Source: an uncultured Mycoplasmatota bacterium
GTDB taxonomy: Bacteria > Bacillota_I > Bacilli_A > RF39 > UBA660
Length of the DNA: 24,871 nucleotides
Reading direction: 5' to 3'
Assembly (NCBI GenBank): GCA_947572405.1
Contig: CANPBV010000007.1
Span: 1-24,871, forward strand
Position 1 is the first letter of the stretch. Each line of letters begins with the position of its first letter. A program made the position numbers and the translations under genes. A model generated the notes under the pieces. That model ran no database searches. It was not told the DNA's origin and saw only the letters and a program-made list of their open reading frames with translations. Below, in pieces: positions 15,853 to 23,653 of this stretch.

Positions 15853-16356
15853 ATGAAGGTATTAAAGAATGATGGCAAAAACGTGGTTATTTTTTTACCA
15901 TCTTCCAATATTTTTTTAGATAGACTAAAAAGAGAAGAACTGGAAGAATATTTTAGGGCACTCTTTTTAAAGTTAGAAGAACGATATGGAATAGACCAGA
16001 GTGGATTTTATCAGATTTATGTTTATAAAGATTCTTATTATGGGGCAATTTTAGAAATCGAAGAGGAAGATATACCGTATTTAGACTATATGGATAATGA
16101 AGTAGAAATGAATATTCATATTCCAAAAAATACTAATTTTATGTATCGATTAGAGGATATTTTGGATTTAAGTGAAGAAATTTTAAGTGCTTCTAACCTT
16201 TATTATTATAGAAATAAATTTTATCTGGAGCTCAAAAAGGAAGTTTCTAAGAAAAATTATTTGCGATTATTAGAATATGGAGAACTAGTTTATGGGGAAA
16301 AAATAAAAAAAATACAAAAATCGGGGAAGTTATTTTCTTATGTATTTTGTGAATAA
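15853..16356 (+). CDS. Conserved-looking protein of unknown function between engB and der
   Basis: A 167-residue acidic protein from ATG 15853, which has AGGTGA at 15843-15848. The frame also offers ATG 15805, overlapping the engB stop as TAATG; starting there would add 16 residues. The sequence MKVLKNDGKNVVIFLPSSNI, then YQIYVYKDSYYGAILEIEEE and a Tyr/Lys-rich C-terminus ending LFSYVFCE suggests an alpha/beta fold with no signal peptide and no membrane segment. I recognise no family. Position in a tight run with engB suggests co-transcription; der has its own promoter after it. Confidence 0.75.
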   Translation: MKVLKNDGKNVVIFLPSSNIFLDRLKREELEEYFRALFLKLEERYGIDQSGFYQIYVYKDSYYGAILEIEEEDIPYLDYMDNEVEMNIHIPKNTNFMYRLEDILDLSEEILSASNLYYYRNKFYLELKKEVSKKNYLRLLEYGELVYGEKIKKIQKSGKLFSYVFCE

Positions 16357-16374
16357 ATAAATGTATGCTATAAT
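16347..16374 (+). promoter_or_regulatory. Promoter of der
   Basis: TTGTGA (16347-16352), 16-nt spacing, TATAAT (16369-16374) with an extended TG two bases upstream. The -35 lies at the end of the previous gene. The tandem ribosome site GGTGAGGTGAG lies before ATG 16395. Confidence 0.7.
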
Positions 16375-16394
16375 GTAGCAGGTGAGGTGAGACC

Positions 16395-17714
16395 ATGAAA
16401 AAACCAGTTGTGGCTTTGTTAGGAAGACCAAATGTAGGAAAATCAACAATTTTTAACCGATTAGTCGGGGAAAAAATATCTATTATAGAAGATACTCCTG
16501 GAATTACAAGAGATCGCATTTACGGAACTGTGAATCATAATAATACAAGTTTTCATTTAATCGATACGGGTGGTATTGATGTTAATGAAGAAGGATTTAA
16601 CACAGATATCAAAAGTCAAGCAGAACTTGCAATAGATGAAGCAGATATTATTTTATTTGTAGTAGATGGAAAAGAAGGTCTTACTTCTAATGATTTGGTT
16701 GTTCGAGATATGCTAAGAAAATCGAAAAAACCAATTTATGTAGTGATTAACAAAACGGATAGTAAATTTTATAAAGATCATGAATTTGATTTTTATGAGC
16801 TTGGATTTGAAAATTATTTTCCGATTAGTGGAGAGCAAAATTTGGGCATTTACGATTTATTAGAAGAAATCACGAAAGGTTTTCATGATATAGAAGAGGA
16901 AACAAATGAAAAAGCAATTCATTTTTCTGTGATTGGAAGACCAAATGTGGGAAAAAGTAGTTTGGTAAATGCACTATTAAATGAAGAAAGAGTCATTGTT
17001 TCTAATGTTGCAGGGACTACAAGGGACGCCATTGATACTCCATTTACTTATCATGGTGAGGATTTTGTAGTGATTGATACAGCTGGAATGAGAAAAAAAG
17101 GAAAAGTGTATGAAAGCGTAGAAAGATATAGCCTACTTCGTTCTATGAAAGCGATAGATCGTTCTGATGTATGTTTGATCGTATTAGATGCAGGTACTGG
17201 TATTACGACTCATGACAAGCATATTGCAGGATATGCATTGGAAGCAGGGAAAGCGGTTATTTTAGTAGTGAATAAATGGGATATGGTAGAAGAAAAAGAT
17301 ATTGCCATGAAAAATTTCACAAAAGAACTGAAAAGCGAATTTCAATTTATGACATATGCACCTATCGTATTTTTATCAGCGCTAACTAGAAAAAGAATTC
17401 ATACTTTAATGCCAGAAATTAAAAGAGTATATGAGAATAGTAAACGTGAAATAAAAACAAATTTACTCAATGATGTCATCAATGATGCTTATGCTTTGAA
17501 TTTGCCACCATCTTATAAAGGAAAACGCTTAAAGATTTATTTTAGTCATCAAGCAAGTGTTTGCCCGCCAGCATTTAACATTCAAGTAAATAATAAGGGA
17601 CTTGTTCATTTTTCTTACGAAAGATATTTGGAAAATAAGATTAGAGAATCTTTTGATTTTGAAGGAACCCCGATTATAATTCAATTTAAAAATAAAGGAG
17701 AACAGGAAATATAA
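16395..17714 (+). CDS. der: Ribosome-biogenesis GTPase Der (EngA)
   Basis: A 439-residue protein with two tandem GTPase domains and a C-terminal KH-like domain. Domain 1 has GRPNVGKST (residues 10-18), DTPGITRDR and NKTDSK; domain 2 has GRPNVGKSS (from about residue 181), GTTRDAID, DTAGMRKKGKV and NKWDMVEEKD. The KH-like tail ends FDFEGTPIIIQFKNKGE. Der acts in late 50S assembly and is essential. Length and motifs are normal. Its position close to spoIVA is also seen in Bacillus, where other genes lie between them; here spoVIF occupies that place. Confidence 0.97.
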   Translation: MKKPVVALLGRPNVGKSTIFNRLVGEKISIIEDTPGITRDRIYGTVNHNNTSFHLIDTGGIDVNEEGFNTDIKSQAELAIDEADIILFVVDGKEGLTSNDLVVRDMLRKSKKPIYVVINKTDSKFYKDHEFDFYELGFENYFPISGEQNLGIYDLLEEITKGFHDIEEETNEKAIHFSVIGRPNVGKSSLVNALLNEERVIVSNVAGTTRDAIDTPFTYHGEDFVVIDTAGMRKKGKVYESVERYSLLRSMKAIDRSDVCLIVLDAGTGITTHDKHIAGYALEAGKAVILVVNKWDMVEEKDIAMKNFTKELKSEFQFMTYAPIVFLSALTRKRIHTLMPEIKRVYENSKREIKTNLLNDVINDAYALNLPPSYKGKRLKIYFSHQASVCPPAFNIQVNNKGLVHFSYERYLENKIRESFDFEGTPIIIQFKNKGEQEI

Positions 17715-17733
17715 ACGCATGGAGCGTTTTTTT
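17713..17733 (+). terminator. Terminator of der
   Basis: AAACGC (17713-17718) pairs with GCGTTT (17724-17729), loop ATGGA, followed by Ts. It overlaps the der stop codon. A second AAAAAGG/CCTTTTT pairing around 17814-17846 may back it up. Confidence 0.75.
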
Positions 17734-17917
17734 AAAAACTTATTTTTTAAAGCAATATGAAGAAAAAAGATGTTAAAAATTGAATAAGCAATGGTGAGAT
17801 GCATTAGAAGCAGGAAAAAGGGTGCAACAAAAGTGATCCTTTTTTTGGTATCCATCAGTTAGATAAAAATGATATGTAAATTTTTTAAATTTAAAATTAT
17901 GAAGGGGATAATAAGGC

Positions 17918-17944
17918 ACCAAAAATTAGAATTATCATATTGTA
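17918..17944 (+). promoter_or_regulatory. Sigma-K-type promoter of spoVIF
   Basis: AC (17918-17919, in context CACC), 16-nt spacing, then CATATTGTA (17936-17944). This is a full match to the mother-cell sigma-K consensus AC-N16/17-CATANNNTA. In B. subtilis spoVIF is, to my recollection, a late mother-cell gene, which fits. AGGAGG follows 8 nt later. Confidence 0.7.
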
Positions 17945-17960
17945 ATTTAGGAGGTATATT

Positions 17961-18206
17961 ATGTTTAACTTTTCAGATAACTTTTTTAATAAAATCGAGA
18001 AAAAAACGAATGTTGGTAAAGATACCATTTTAGAACTTGCTAGCAAATTACAGCAGGGTGATATGAAAGACGAAGGTACTTTGAGGGAAATTATAAGAGA
18101 ACTTGGAAAAATGACAGGAAAAGAAGTCAGTAAAGAAAAGGAAGATAAAATTATTTCTGCTGTAGTTAATGATAAGGTTCCAAAAGATTTGGATAAATTT
18201 GTATAG
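17961..18206 (+). CDS. spoVIF: Stage VI sporulation protein F (SpoVIF)
   Basis: An 81-residue protein with AGGAGG before ATG 17961. The sequence matches the SpoVIF (YjcC) family pattern from end to end: FFNKIEKKTNVGKDTILELA, then LQQGDMKDEGTLREIIREL, then VSKEKEDKIISAVVNDKVPK. The family is a small mother-cell protein needed for coat assembly and spore resistance, working with or downstream of GerE in Bacillus. It has no signal peptide or membrane segment. A sigma-K-type promoter precedes it and spoIVA follows 82 bp downstream. A weak GTAT/ATAC hairpin with six Ts (18201-18220) may terminate it. Confidence 0.88.
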   Translation: MFNFSDNFFNKIEKKTNVGKDTILELASKLQQGDMKDEGTLREIIRELGKMTGKEVSKEKEDKIISAVVNDKVPKDLDKFV

Positions 18207-18288
18207 TTTCATACTTTTTTCCTTATTTTGTTCTAACTAGAAAAAATAGTTCATATAGTTTAAATGAATTAAGGAAAGTAGGGAATAT

Positions 18289-19764
18289 ATGGAAAAAATA
18301 GATATTATTAAAAGTATTACCGAACGGACAGGTGGAGATATCTATCTTGGAGTAGTGGGAGCAGTGCGAACTGGAAAATCAACATTTATCAAAAAAGTAA
18401 TTGAAAATTTGGTTGTTCCAAACATTGAAGATGAATATGAAAGAAAACGTGCTTTAGATGAAATTCCACAAAGTGCTCAAGGAAAAACGATTATGACAAC
18501 AGAGCCTAAATTTGTGCCAAGTAATGCGGCTTCTATAAAAATTGATGATTTTATGGCTAATATCAGATTAGTGGACTGTGTAGGATATGTGATTCCAGGG
18601 GCGAAAGGTTATGAAGATGAAAATGGTCCAAGATTGGTAAAAAGTCCTTGGTATGATGAGCCAATTCCATTTGTAGAAGCAGCTGAGATTGGAACGGAAA
18701 AAGTGATTCGGGACCATTCTAGTATTGGAGTAGTAGTAACAACGGATGGTTCTATAGGAGAAATTACTAGAAATAATTATATTGAGGCAGAAGAAAGGGT
18801 TGTTAGTGAATTAAAGGAAATAGGAAAACCGTTTATTGTTCTTTTAAATTCTACCCATCCAATGCTTCCAGAAACGGAAAGAATGGCTGAAAAATTACAG
18901 GAAAGTTATGGAGTTCCAGTAATGCCGATTAGTATTGAAAATATGACCGAACGTGATATCTATTCTATTTTAAGAGAGGCGTTATATGAATTTCCTGTAT
19001 TAGAAGTAAAAGTAGATATGCCAGAATGGATTGCTTGTTTATCACCAAATAATTGGCTTAAAAAAATATATATAGAGAAAATTAGAGAAAGTGTTGTTGA
19101 AATTGATAAACTAAGAGATATTGATACTATTACTAGTCATTTTGGCGATTCTGAATATATTAGCAAAGCCTATTTATCAAATGTAGATACAGCAACAGGG
19201 GAAGTGACGATCACATTAGAAGCACCTGTAAATTTGTATGATCAGGTACTCAAAGATATCATCGGAATTGATATTACAAGTAAAGCACAACTATTAAATC
19301 TTTTTCAAGAATATAATGAGGCTAAATTAGAATATGATCAGATTAAAGTGGCGCTTAAAACGGTAAAAACAACTGGATATGGAGTAGCATGTCCAACTCT
19401 TACAGACATGAAGCTAGATACTCCTGAAATTATTAGACAGGGAAGTCGCTATGGAATCAAATTAAAAGCAGTGGCTCCTTCCATTCATATGATACGAATT
19501 GATGTAGAATCAACATTTGAGCCAATTATTGGATCCGAACTTCAGAGCAAAGAATTAATTGATTATTTAATGAAAGATTATGATACTAATCCAGATAATA
19601 TTTGGAAAAGTGAAATATTCGGAAGAAGTTTAGATGTAATTGTAAAAGAGGGAATTCAGGCAAAACTATCATTAATGCCAGAAAATGTTCGATATAAATT
19701 ACAACAAACTTTAACCAAACTAGTCAATAAAGGTTCTGGTAATTTATTTGCAATTGTATTATAA
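18289..19764 (+). CDS. spoIVA: Stage IV sporulation protein A (spore coat basement ATPase)
   Basis: A 491-residue protein, the usual length for SpoIVA. The start MEKIDIIKSITERTGGDIYL leads into Walker A GAVRTGKS (residues 24-31, with Lys30 and Ser31), then LVDCVGYVIPGAKGYEDE, TTDGSIGEI and VLLNSTHP, all typical of this TRAFAC-related ATPase. The C-terminal domain ends NKGSGNLFAIVL; the family needs its extreme C-terminus for docking to SpoVM on the forespore membrane. SpoIVA hydrolyses ATP to polymerise irreversibly into the coat basement layer around the forespore in the mother cell. This is the strongest evidence that the organism forms endospores. A CATATAGT at 18252-18259 resembles a sigma-E -10 but no matching -35 is seen. 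Confidence 0.97.
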   Translation: MEKIDIIKSITERTGGDIYLGVVGAVRTGKSTFIKKVIENLVVPNIEDEYERKRALDEIPQSAQGKTIMTTEPKFVPSNAASIKIDDFMANIRLVDCVGYVIPGAKGYEDENGPRLVKSPWYDEPIPFVEAAEIGTEKVIRDHSSIGVVVTTDGSIGEITRNNYIEAEERVVSELKEIGKPFIVLLNSTHPMLPETERMAEKLQESYGVPVMPISIENMTERDIYSILREALYEFPVLEVKVDMPEWIACLSPNNWLKKIYIEKIRESVVEIDKLRDIDTITSHFGDSEYISKAYLSNVDTATGEVTITLEAPVNLYDQVLKDIIGIDITSKAQLLNLFQEYNEAKLEYDQIKVALKTVKTTGYGVACPTLTDMKLDTPEIIRQGSRYGIKLKAVAPSIHMIRIDVESTFEPIIGSELQSKELIDYLMKDYDTNPDNIWKSEIFGRSLDVIVKEGIQAKLSLMPENVRYKLQQTLTKLVNKGSGNLFAIVL

Positions 19765-19786
19765 AAAGCTGATTTTTCAGCTTTTT
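19763..19786. terminator. Bidirectional terminator between spoIVA and the coiled-coil gene
   Basis: A perfect 10-bp stem, AAAAAGCTGA (19763-19772) with TCAGCTTTTT (19777-19786), with T-runs on both strands. It includes the stop codons of both convergent genes or lies next to them. Confidence 0.9.
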
Positions 19787-20925
19787 TTTGATTGATTTCC
19801 CATAAACGATAGGTCTAAAGCATCAACCTCTTTCACGATGCCTTGCATTCCAAATTGTAATTGTTCCAATTGTGCTTCTGCCACAATAGCACGATTCCGA
19901 TAATGGAGCTTTTTATCATGTTCATCTTTTAATTGTCCTTGTAATTCTTGATTTTGAAAATTCAATTTCTTAATTTTTTGTCTTAAATCTCTTTCGGTTA
20001 TTGTTTCTTCCCCAATAGTACGGGAATGGGAAAAAGTATCTATTTGTCTTTTTAAATTGATATTTTCAGTAGATAATGTTGATACTTTGTTTTCTAAATT
20101 TCTTTGTTCAAATTCAAATGTGGAAACCTGTGAGGATAACATGTTATTTTGCTTTTTAAGTGTATCATTCTCGATCCTTAATCGTCTAATTAATTCTTCC
20201 AATCCCTTTCTGACCCCATAAAGTGAAGTATTATCCTTTGCTAATTGTTCATTGCTATCTAATAATCTCGTGCAATAACGTTGCATAGATTCTAAATGGT
20301 GTAATAAATTTTCATTGACATCAGGGTCCTTTGTATTAGTAGGAATCGATGTTTCTGGAGAGTCCGTTTTAGGATCAGGAGATTTTCCTTTGCTCTTTTT
20401 ACTAGTTTTTCCCTTTTTGGCAGTATGTGAATCCTGTTCAGGGATTGTTGTTATTGGAGGGGATGGATTATTAGGCATAGTTAGATCAGGGTCTTTTAAT
20501 CCCCCTTCGTTTTCGAGGCGATTTAAAAATTTTTCATATTTTCCAATTTCCGTTATTTTGTTAAAAATAAAGGGTGCAGGAACCTGATAGGCATCTGAAA
20601 TCAGACGAACATTTTTATCAAATTTGTTTTTATAATTTTCTATAAATTGTGAATTATCTGGAATAAATATATTAATCCTTAACAAAGTTGCTATTTCTTT
20701 TTCTTTAGAATCAATTGGTGTCGATATATTATATTGAGAAAATAATTGTTCTAAAAGTTTTGTTTTTTCCTTTGGAGTTTGTGCTTTTTCAAGTATTTCT
20801 GAATTTTCTAAACGAATTTTTTTTGCTAGCATTAAAGTAGCATAATATTCATCATAGCGTAAAGTAGAAGAATTTGGTTTTGCTTTGGATGTTTCTGCTG
20901 TTTTTGTTGAATTTTTATTCGCCAT
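19777..20925 (-). CDS. Coiled-coil protein of unknown function, convergent with spoIVA
   Basis: A 382-residue protein in three parts. Residues 1-140 are a charged, mainly helical domain (LRYDEYYATLMLAKKIRLEN, then LISDAYQVPAPFIFNKITEI). Residues about 140-205 are a low-complexity Pro/Ser/Thr/Lys linker (PPITTIPEQDSHTAKKGKTS). Residues about 205-370 are a long coiled coil with a heptad-like Leu/Asn/Glu pattern, ending ALDLSFMGNQSKKS. There is no signal peptide or membrane helix. The YQVPAPFIFNK stretch slightly recalls the helical part of M78/IrrE-type proteins, but no HExxH is present, so I do not assign that. Its own sigma-A promoter lies upstream; the facing position to spoIVA is shared DNA, not a shared operon. 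Confidence 0.8.
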   Translation of the reverse strand: MANKNSTKTAETSKAKPNSSTLRYDEYYATLMLAKKIRLENSEILEKAQTPKEKTKLLEQLFSQYNISTPIDSKEKEIATLLRINIFIPDNSQFIENYKNKFDKNVRLISDAYQVPAPFIFNKITEIGKYEKFLNRLENEGGLKDPDLTMPNNPSPPITTIPEQDSHTAKKGKTSKKSKGKSPDPKTDSPETSIPTNTKDPDVNENLLHHLESMQRYCTRLLDSNEQLAKDNTSLYGVRKGLEELIRRLRIENDTLKKQNNMLSSQVSTFEFEQRNLENKVSTLSTENINLKRQIDTFSHSRTIGEETITERDLRQKIKKLNFQNQELQGQLKDEHDKKLHYRNRAIVAEAQLEQLQFGMQGIVKEVDALDLSFMGNQSKKS

Positions 20926-20956
20926 GATACCATTCCTACTTTCCTATACTGATATG

Positions 20957-20986
20957 ATTATAATATAAAAGGTTCCCTTTAGTCAA
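20957..20986 (-). promoter_or_regulatory. Promoter of the coiled-coil gene
   Basis: On the minus strand TTGACT (complement of 20981-20986), 18-nt spacing and TATAAT (complement of 20957-20962). The spacer contains the dyad AAAGG-TTCCC-type repeat, possibly an operator. Confidence 0.65.
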
Positions 20987-21036
20987 TGATACATTTTAAA
21001 GAAAAAGAAATTAGATTAATAAAAGCGAAAATTTTA

Positions 21037-21065
21037 TTGACAAATCGCATAAACTATCATATAAT
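21037..21065 (+). promoter_or_regulatory. Consensus sigma-A promoter of the T-box/tRNA-Asn unit
   Basis: TTGACA (21037-21042), exactly 17 nt, TATAAT (21060-21065): a perfect housekeeping promoter, as expected for a stable-RNA transcript. Confidence 0.92.
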
Positions 21066-21075
21066 CTATATGTGC

Positions 21076-21290
21076 GATGAGAGGGAAAAGTAATAATAAT
21101 ACTAACAAAAGCGAGTCTGGTATGGTGGAAGCAGACAGTCAAAGGTTATTATGAAAAACACCCAGGAGCAATTTTTCCGAATATCAGTAGGTTAAATCGG
21201 CTGTAATCCGTTATCATTACTTTGAGAGATCATTTTCATGATAATTTGGGTGGCACCGCGGATTATATTCGTCCCATAATAGGGCGAAAC
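21076..21290 (+). promoter_or_regulatory. T-box leader, probably asparagine-specific
   Basis: The leader has T-box landmarks in order: GATGAGAGGGAAAAGTA (with the AGTA of the specifier-loop E motif), GCGAGTCTGGTATGGTGGAA near the top of stem I, a CACCCAGGAGCA block after stem I, and the T-box itself GGGTGGCACCGCGG (21248-21261). The bulge TGGC would pair with a tRNA ending GCCA, as both tRNA-Asn genes just downstream do (discriminator G). An AAC at 21157-21159 is a possible specifier but I cannot place it securely in the loop. The hairpin after the T-box, TTCGTCCC (21268-21275) with GGGCGAA (21282-21288), has no T-tract, unlike normal T-box terminators. Confidence 0.85.
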
Positions 21291-21301
21291 AAAATATCAA
21301 T

Positions 21302-21377
21302 GCTCAATTAGCTCAGTTGGTAGAGCATCCGGCTGTTAACCGGCAGGTCGTAGGTCCGAGTCCTACATTGAGCGCCA
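21302..21377 (+). tRNA. tRNA-Asn(GUU), copy 1
   Basis: 76 nt with encoded CCA. Acceptor stem GCTCAAT/ATTGAGC, D arm GCTCAGTTGGTAGAGC, anticodon loop CTGTTAA (anticodon GTT), T arm with GTCCGAGTC, discriminator G. Only 13 nt separate it from the T-box hairpin. Confidence 0.96.
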
Positions 21378-21382
21378 TTAAT

Positions 21383-21458
21383 GCCTGATTAGCTCAGTTG
21401 GTAGAGCATCCGGCTGTTAACCGGCAGGTCGTAGGTCCGAGTCCTACATCAGGCGCCA
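21383..21458 (+). tRNA. tRNA-Asn(GUU), copy 2
   Basis: 76 nt with encoded CCA, 5 nt after copy 1. The body is identical to copy 1 from the D arm through the T arm; only the acceptor stem differs (GCCTGAT/ATCAGGC), with all pairs conserved. Confidence 0.96.
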
Positions 21459-21470
21459 GTTTTGATAATT

Positions 21471-21503
21471 AATAAGTCCTAGTATATTAGGGCTTATTTT
21501 TTT
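21471..21503 (+). terminator. Strong terminator between the tRNA pair and asnS
   Basis: An 11-bp stem, AATAAGTCCTA (21471-21481) with TAGGGCTTATT (21488-21498), one G-T pair, then seven Ts. The asnS ribosome site follows immediately, so asnS needs read-through of this hairpin or a promoter I cannot see clearly. Confidence 0.9.
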
Positions 21504-21522
21504 ATAGAAAGGGAGAGATAAT

Positions 21523-22893
21523 GTGGATGTTAAAGAATTATATGAAAAAATAGAGGAATGCAAAGGTGAGGAAGTTACCCTTCAAGGATGGATTCGTAAT
21601 CATAGAAGGCAAAAAGATTTTGGGTTCTTAGATTTTTCTGATGGAACTTGTTTTAAAACTGTACAAATTGTATATGATAGTTCTTTAAAGAGTTTTGAAG
21701 AAATAATCAAAATATCAGTTGGGAGTGCAGTTACAGTAACTGGTATTTTAAAAGATTCGGAGGGAAAACAAGATTTTGAATTAAAGTTAACTTCTATTAA
21801 AGTAGAAGGAGCATGCCCTGAGGATTATCCAATTCAACCAAAAAGACATACGAGAGAATTTTTAAGGGAAGTTGCTTATTTAAGACCAAGAACAAATTTA
21901 TTTAGTGCAGTATTTCGAGTAAGAAGTGTTGCAGCTTATGCAATTCATAAGTATTTTCAGGATAATGGCTATGTTTATTTTCATGCTCCAATTATTACAG
22001 CAAGTGATTGTGAAGGTGCAGGAGAAATGTTTCAATTAACAACATTGGATTTGGAAAAGATAGCGAAATCAGGAAAAGTGGATTATAGTAAAGATTTCTT
22101 TGGAAAAGAGGCAGCACTAACAGTAAGTGGACAACTTCAAGCGGAGACTTTTGCGCTTACTTATAAAAAAACTTATACTTTTGGACCAACGTTTAGGGCT
22201 GAAAATTCAAATACCAAGACACATGCTTCAGAGTTCTGGATGATTGAACCAGAAATTGCCTTTTGCGATTTAGAAGGTGATATGGACATCATGGAAGGAA
22301 TGTTAAAGTATGTTGTAAAATATGTACTTGATAATTGCCCAGATGAAATGAAATTTTTTGATCAATTTGTAGAAAATGGTTTAATAGAAAAATTAGAGAA
22401 ATTAGTAAATAGTCATTTCACAAGAATTGATCATGAGGAAGTTATTAAAATATTAAAAGAAGCAGATGTGACATGGGAGTTTGCTCCTGAATACGGAGAA
22501 GATATTGCTAAGGAACATGAGAAGTATATTACAGAATATTTTGGTGGACCTGTATTTATCAAAAACTGGCCAAAAGATATTAAAGCTTTTTATATGAAAT
22601 TAAATGAAGATGGAAAAACAGTAGCAGCTGTAGATTTGGAAGTCCCAGGCGCAGGAGAACTTATGGGTGGTTCTCAAAGAGAAGAGGATTATGAAAGATT
22701 AACACAAAGAATGAAAGAATTAAATGTTAGTGAAGATGGCCTTGAATGGTATTTGAATTTAAGACGATATGGTGGATGTGTTCATTCTGGATTTGGCATG
22801 GGATTTGAAAGACTATTAATTTATTTAACTGGTGTTGATAATATTAGGGATGTTATTCCATATCCAAGAACTCCAAAAAATTGTGATTTTTAA
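21523..22893 (+). CDS. asnS: Asparaginyl-tRNA synthetase
   Basis: A 456-residue class IIb synthetase. The start is GTG 21523 with AAAGGGAGA just upstream; the nearby ATG at 21521 is in another frame. The N-terminal OB-fold anticodon-binding domain includes VTLQGWIRNHRRQKDFGFLD. The catalytic domain has motif 2 FRAENSNTKTHASEFWMIEP and motif 3 GGCVHSGFGMGFERLLIYLT, with the asparagine-type sequence rather than that of AspRS. It charges tRNA-Asn with asparagine using ATP. The two tRNA-Asn genes and T-box lie immediately upstream, which makes a unit dedicated to one amino acid. A direct AsnRS suggests asparagine need not be made on tRNA by GatCAB. Confidence 0.97.
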   Translation: MDVKELYEKIEECKGEEVTLQGWIRNHRRQKDFGFLDFSDGTCFKTVQIVYDSSLKSFEEIIKISVGSAVTVTGILKDSEGKQDFELKLTSIKVEGACPEDYPIQPKRHTREFLREVAYLRPRTNLFSAVFRVRSVAAYAIHKYFQDNGYVYFHAPIITASDCEGAGEMFQLTTLDLEKIAKSGKVDYSKDFFGKEAALTVSGQLQAETFALTYKKTYTFGPTFRAENSNTKTHASEFWMIEPEIAFCDLEGDMDIMEGMLKYVVKYVLDNCPDEMKFFDQFVENGLIEKLEKLVNSHFTRIDHEEVIKILKEADVTWEFAPEYGEDIAKEHEKYITEYFGGPVFIKNWPKDIKAFYMKLNEDGKTVAAVDLEVPGAGELMGGSQREEDYERLTQRMKELNVSEDGLEWYLNLRRYGGCVHSGFGMGFERLLIYLTGVDNIRDVIPYPRTPKNCDF

Positions 22894-22906
22894 TAGAAAT
22901 AAAAAT

Positions 22907-22936
22907 TCAGCTTTATAAAATTAAGCTGAGTTTTTT
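22907..22936 (+). terminator. Terminator of asnS
   Basis: TCAGCTT (22907-22913) pairs with AAGCTGA (22923-22929), followed by six Ts after a G. Confidence 0.85.
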
Positions 22937-22943
22937 AGTAAAA

Positions 22944-23421
22944 ATCAAAAGATTTAATAGAGCCAATCAAAGAAAAAATAGAAAATGAAGAAACAAAAAG
23001 ATCGAAAAATAAATATACAGATGGAACATATTCAATCAAGTTAAGTGGAATAGATGAATATGGAAATAGAAGTGAAATGAATAGTGGGAAATACTATATA
23101 GATGTAACAGCGCCAGGAGAGCCAAAGGAAATGGAGTTTGTATATGAAGGATGGGGAAGATATACAAGAGGAACATGGGCAAGAGGAAGAGTATATGTTC
23201 TAAATAGGTCGGATCATGTAGGGCCAGAAGGAAGTATAGATAATTTGAGTGGAGTAGCCAAATATCAAATATCAACAGACAATGTGAATTGGTATGATTA
23301 CGCATTTGATTGGAATAATGGAATGTATGCAATGACAACAGAAGGAACACATACAAGATATTTTAGAGCAGTAGATAATGCAGAAAATAATGAAATCAAA
23401 TTGTATGCTGAGATAAAGTAA
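22944..23421 (+). pseudogene. Fragment of an Ig-like repeat surface protein
   Basis: The frame is open from just after a double stop (TAG TAA) near 22938-22943 to the TAA at 23419-23421, but the first ATG is at 23077, in mid-domain and without a ribosome site. The upstream part is clearly coding: YTDGTYSIKLSGIDEYGNRS, then YYIDVTAPGEPKEMEF, followed by YQISTDNVNWYDYAFDW and GTHTRYFRAVDNAENNE. This is the pattern of bacterial Ig-like/adhesin repeats (D-x-x-GN-x-S ... IDxTAP ... RAVDNAxN). No signal peptide, no anchor. It is the remnant of a large exported protein, truncated at both ends. Confidence 0.65.
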
Positions 23422-23464
23422 ACAGCAGACATGTATTTACAATATTTAAATTTTAGAGATATAG

Positions 23465-23632
23465 GAATTTTTAAAAACTGTAGCAACATTAGAAGAAGAA
23501 CTAGACACAGCTTTGATCATACGAAATATAATAGAAGACTTTTCTACGAAAAGATATATAACATCAATCTATGGCAATTTTGTGCTTTTGGATGAATATA
23601 TTTACAAAAATAATATCCAATGTTATACTTAA
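23465..23632 (+). pseudogene. Short coding fragment of unknown family
   Basis: A frame of 55 residues without a start codon reads EFLKTVATLEEELDTALIIR, then NIIEDFSTKRYITSIYGNFV and LLDEYIYKNNIQCYT, directly before the next gene. Amino-acid texture is protein-like, unlike the other frames here. No match recognised. It may be the end of a decayed gene. Confidence 0.35.
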
Positions 23633-23653
23633 TTATAATAAGGGTGATAGCGA

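Noticed and set aside
18236..18259. Sigma-E or sigma-K promoter of spoIVA at CATATAGT
   Set aside because: The -10 looks right but no ATA-type -35 at 16-18 nt is present and the nearest AC is only 14 nt away, so I leave the promoter unassigned although sigma-E control is expected.
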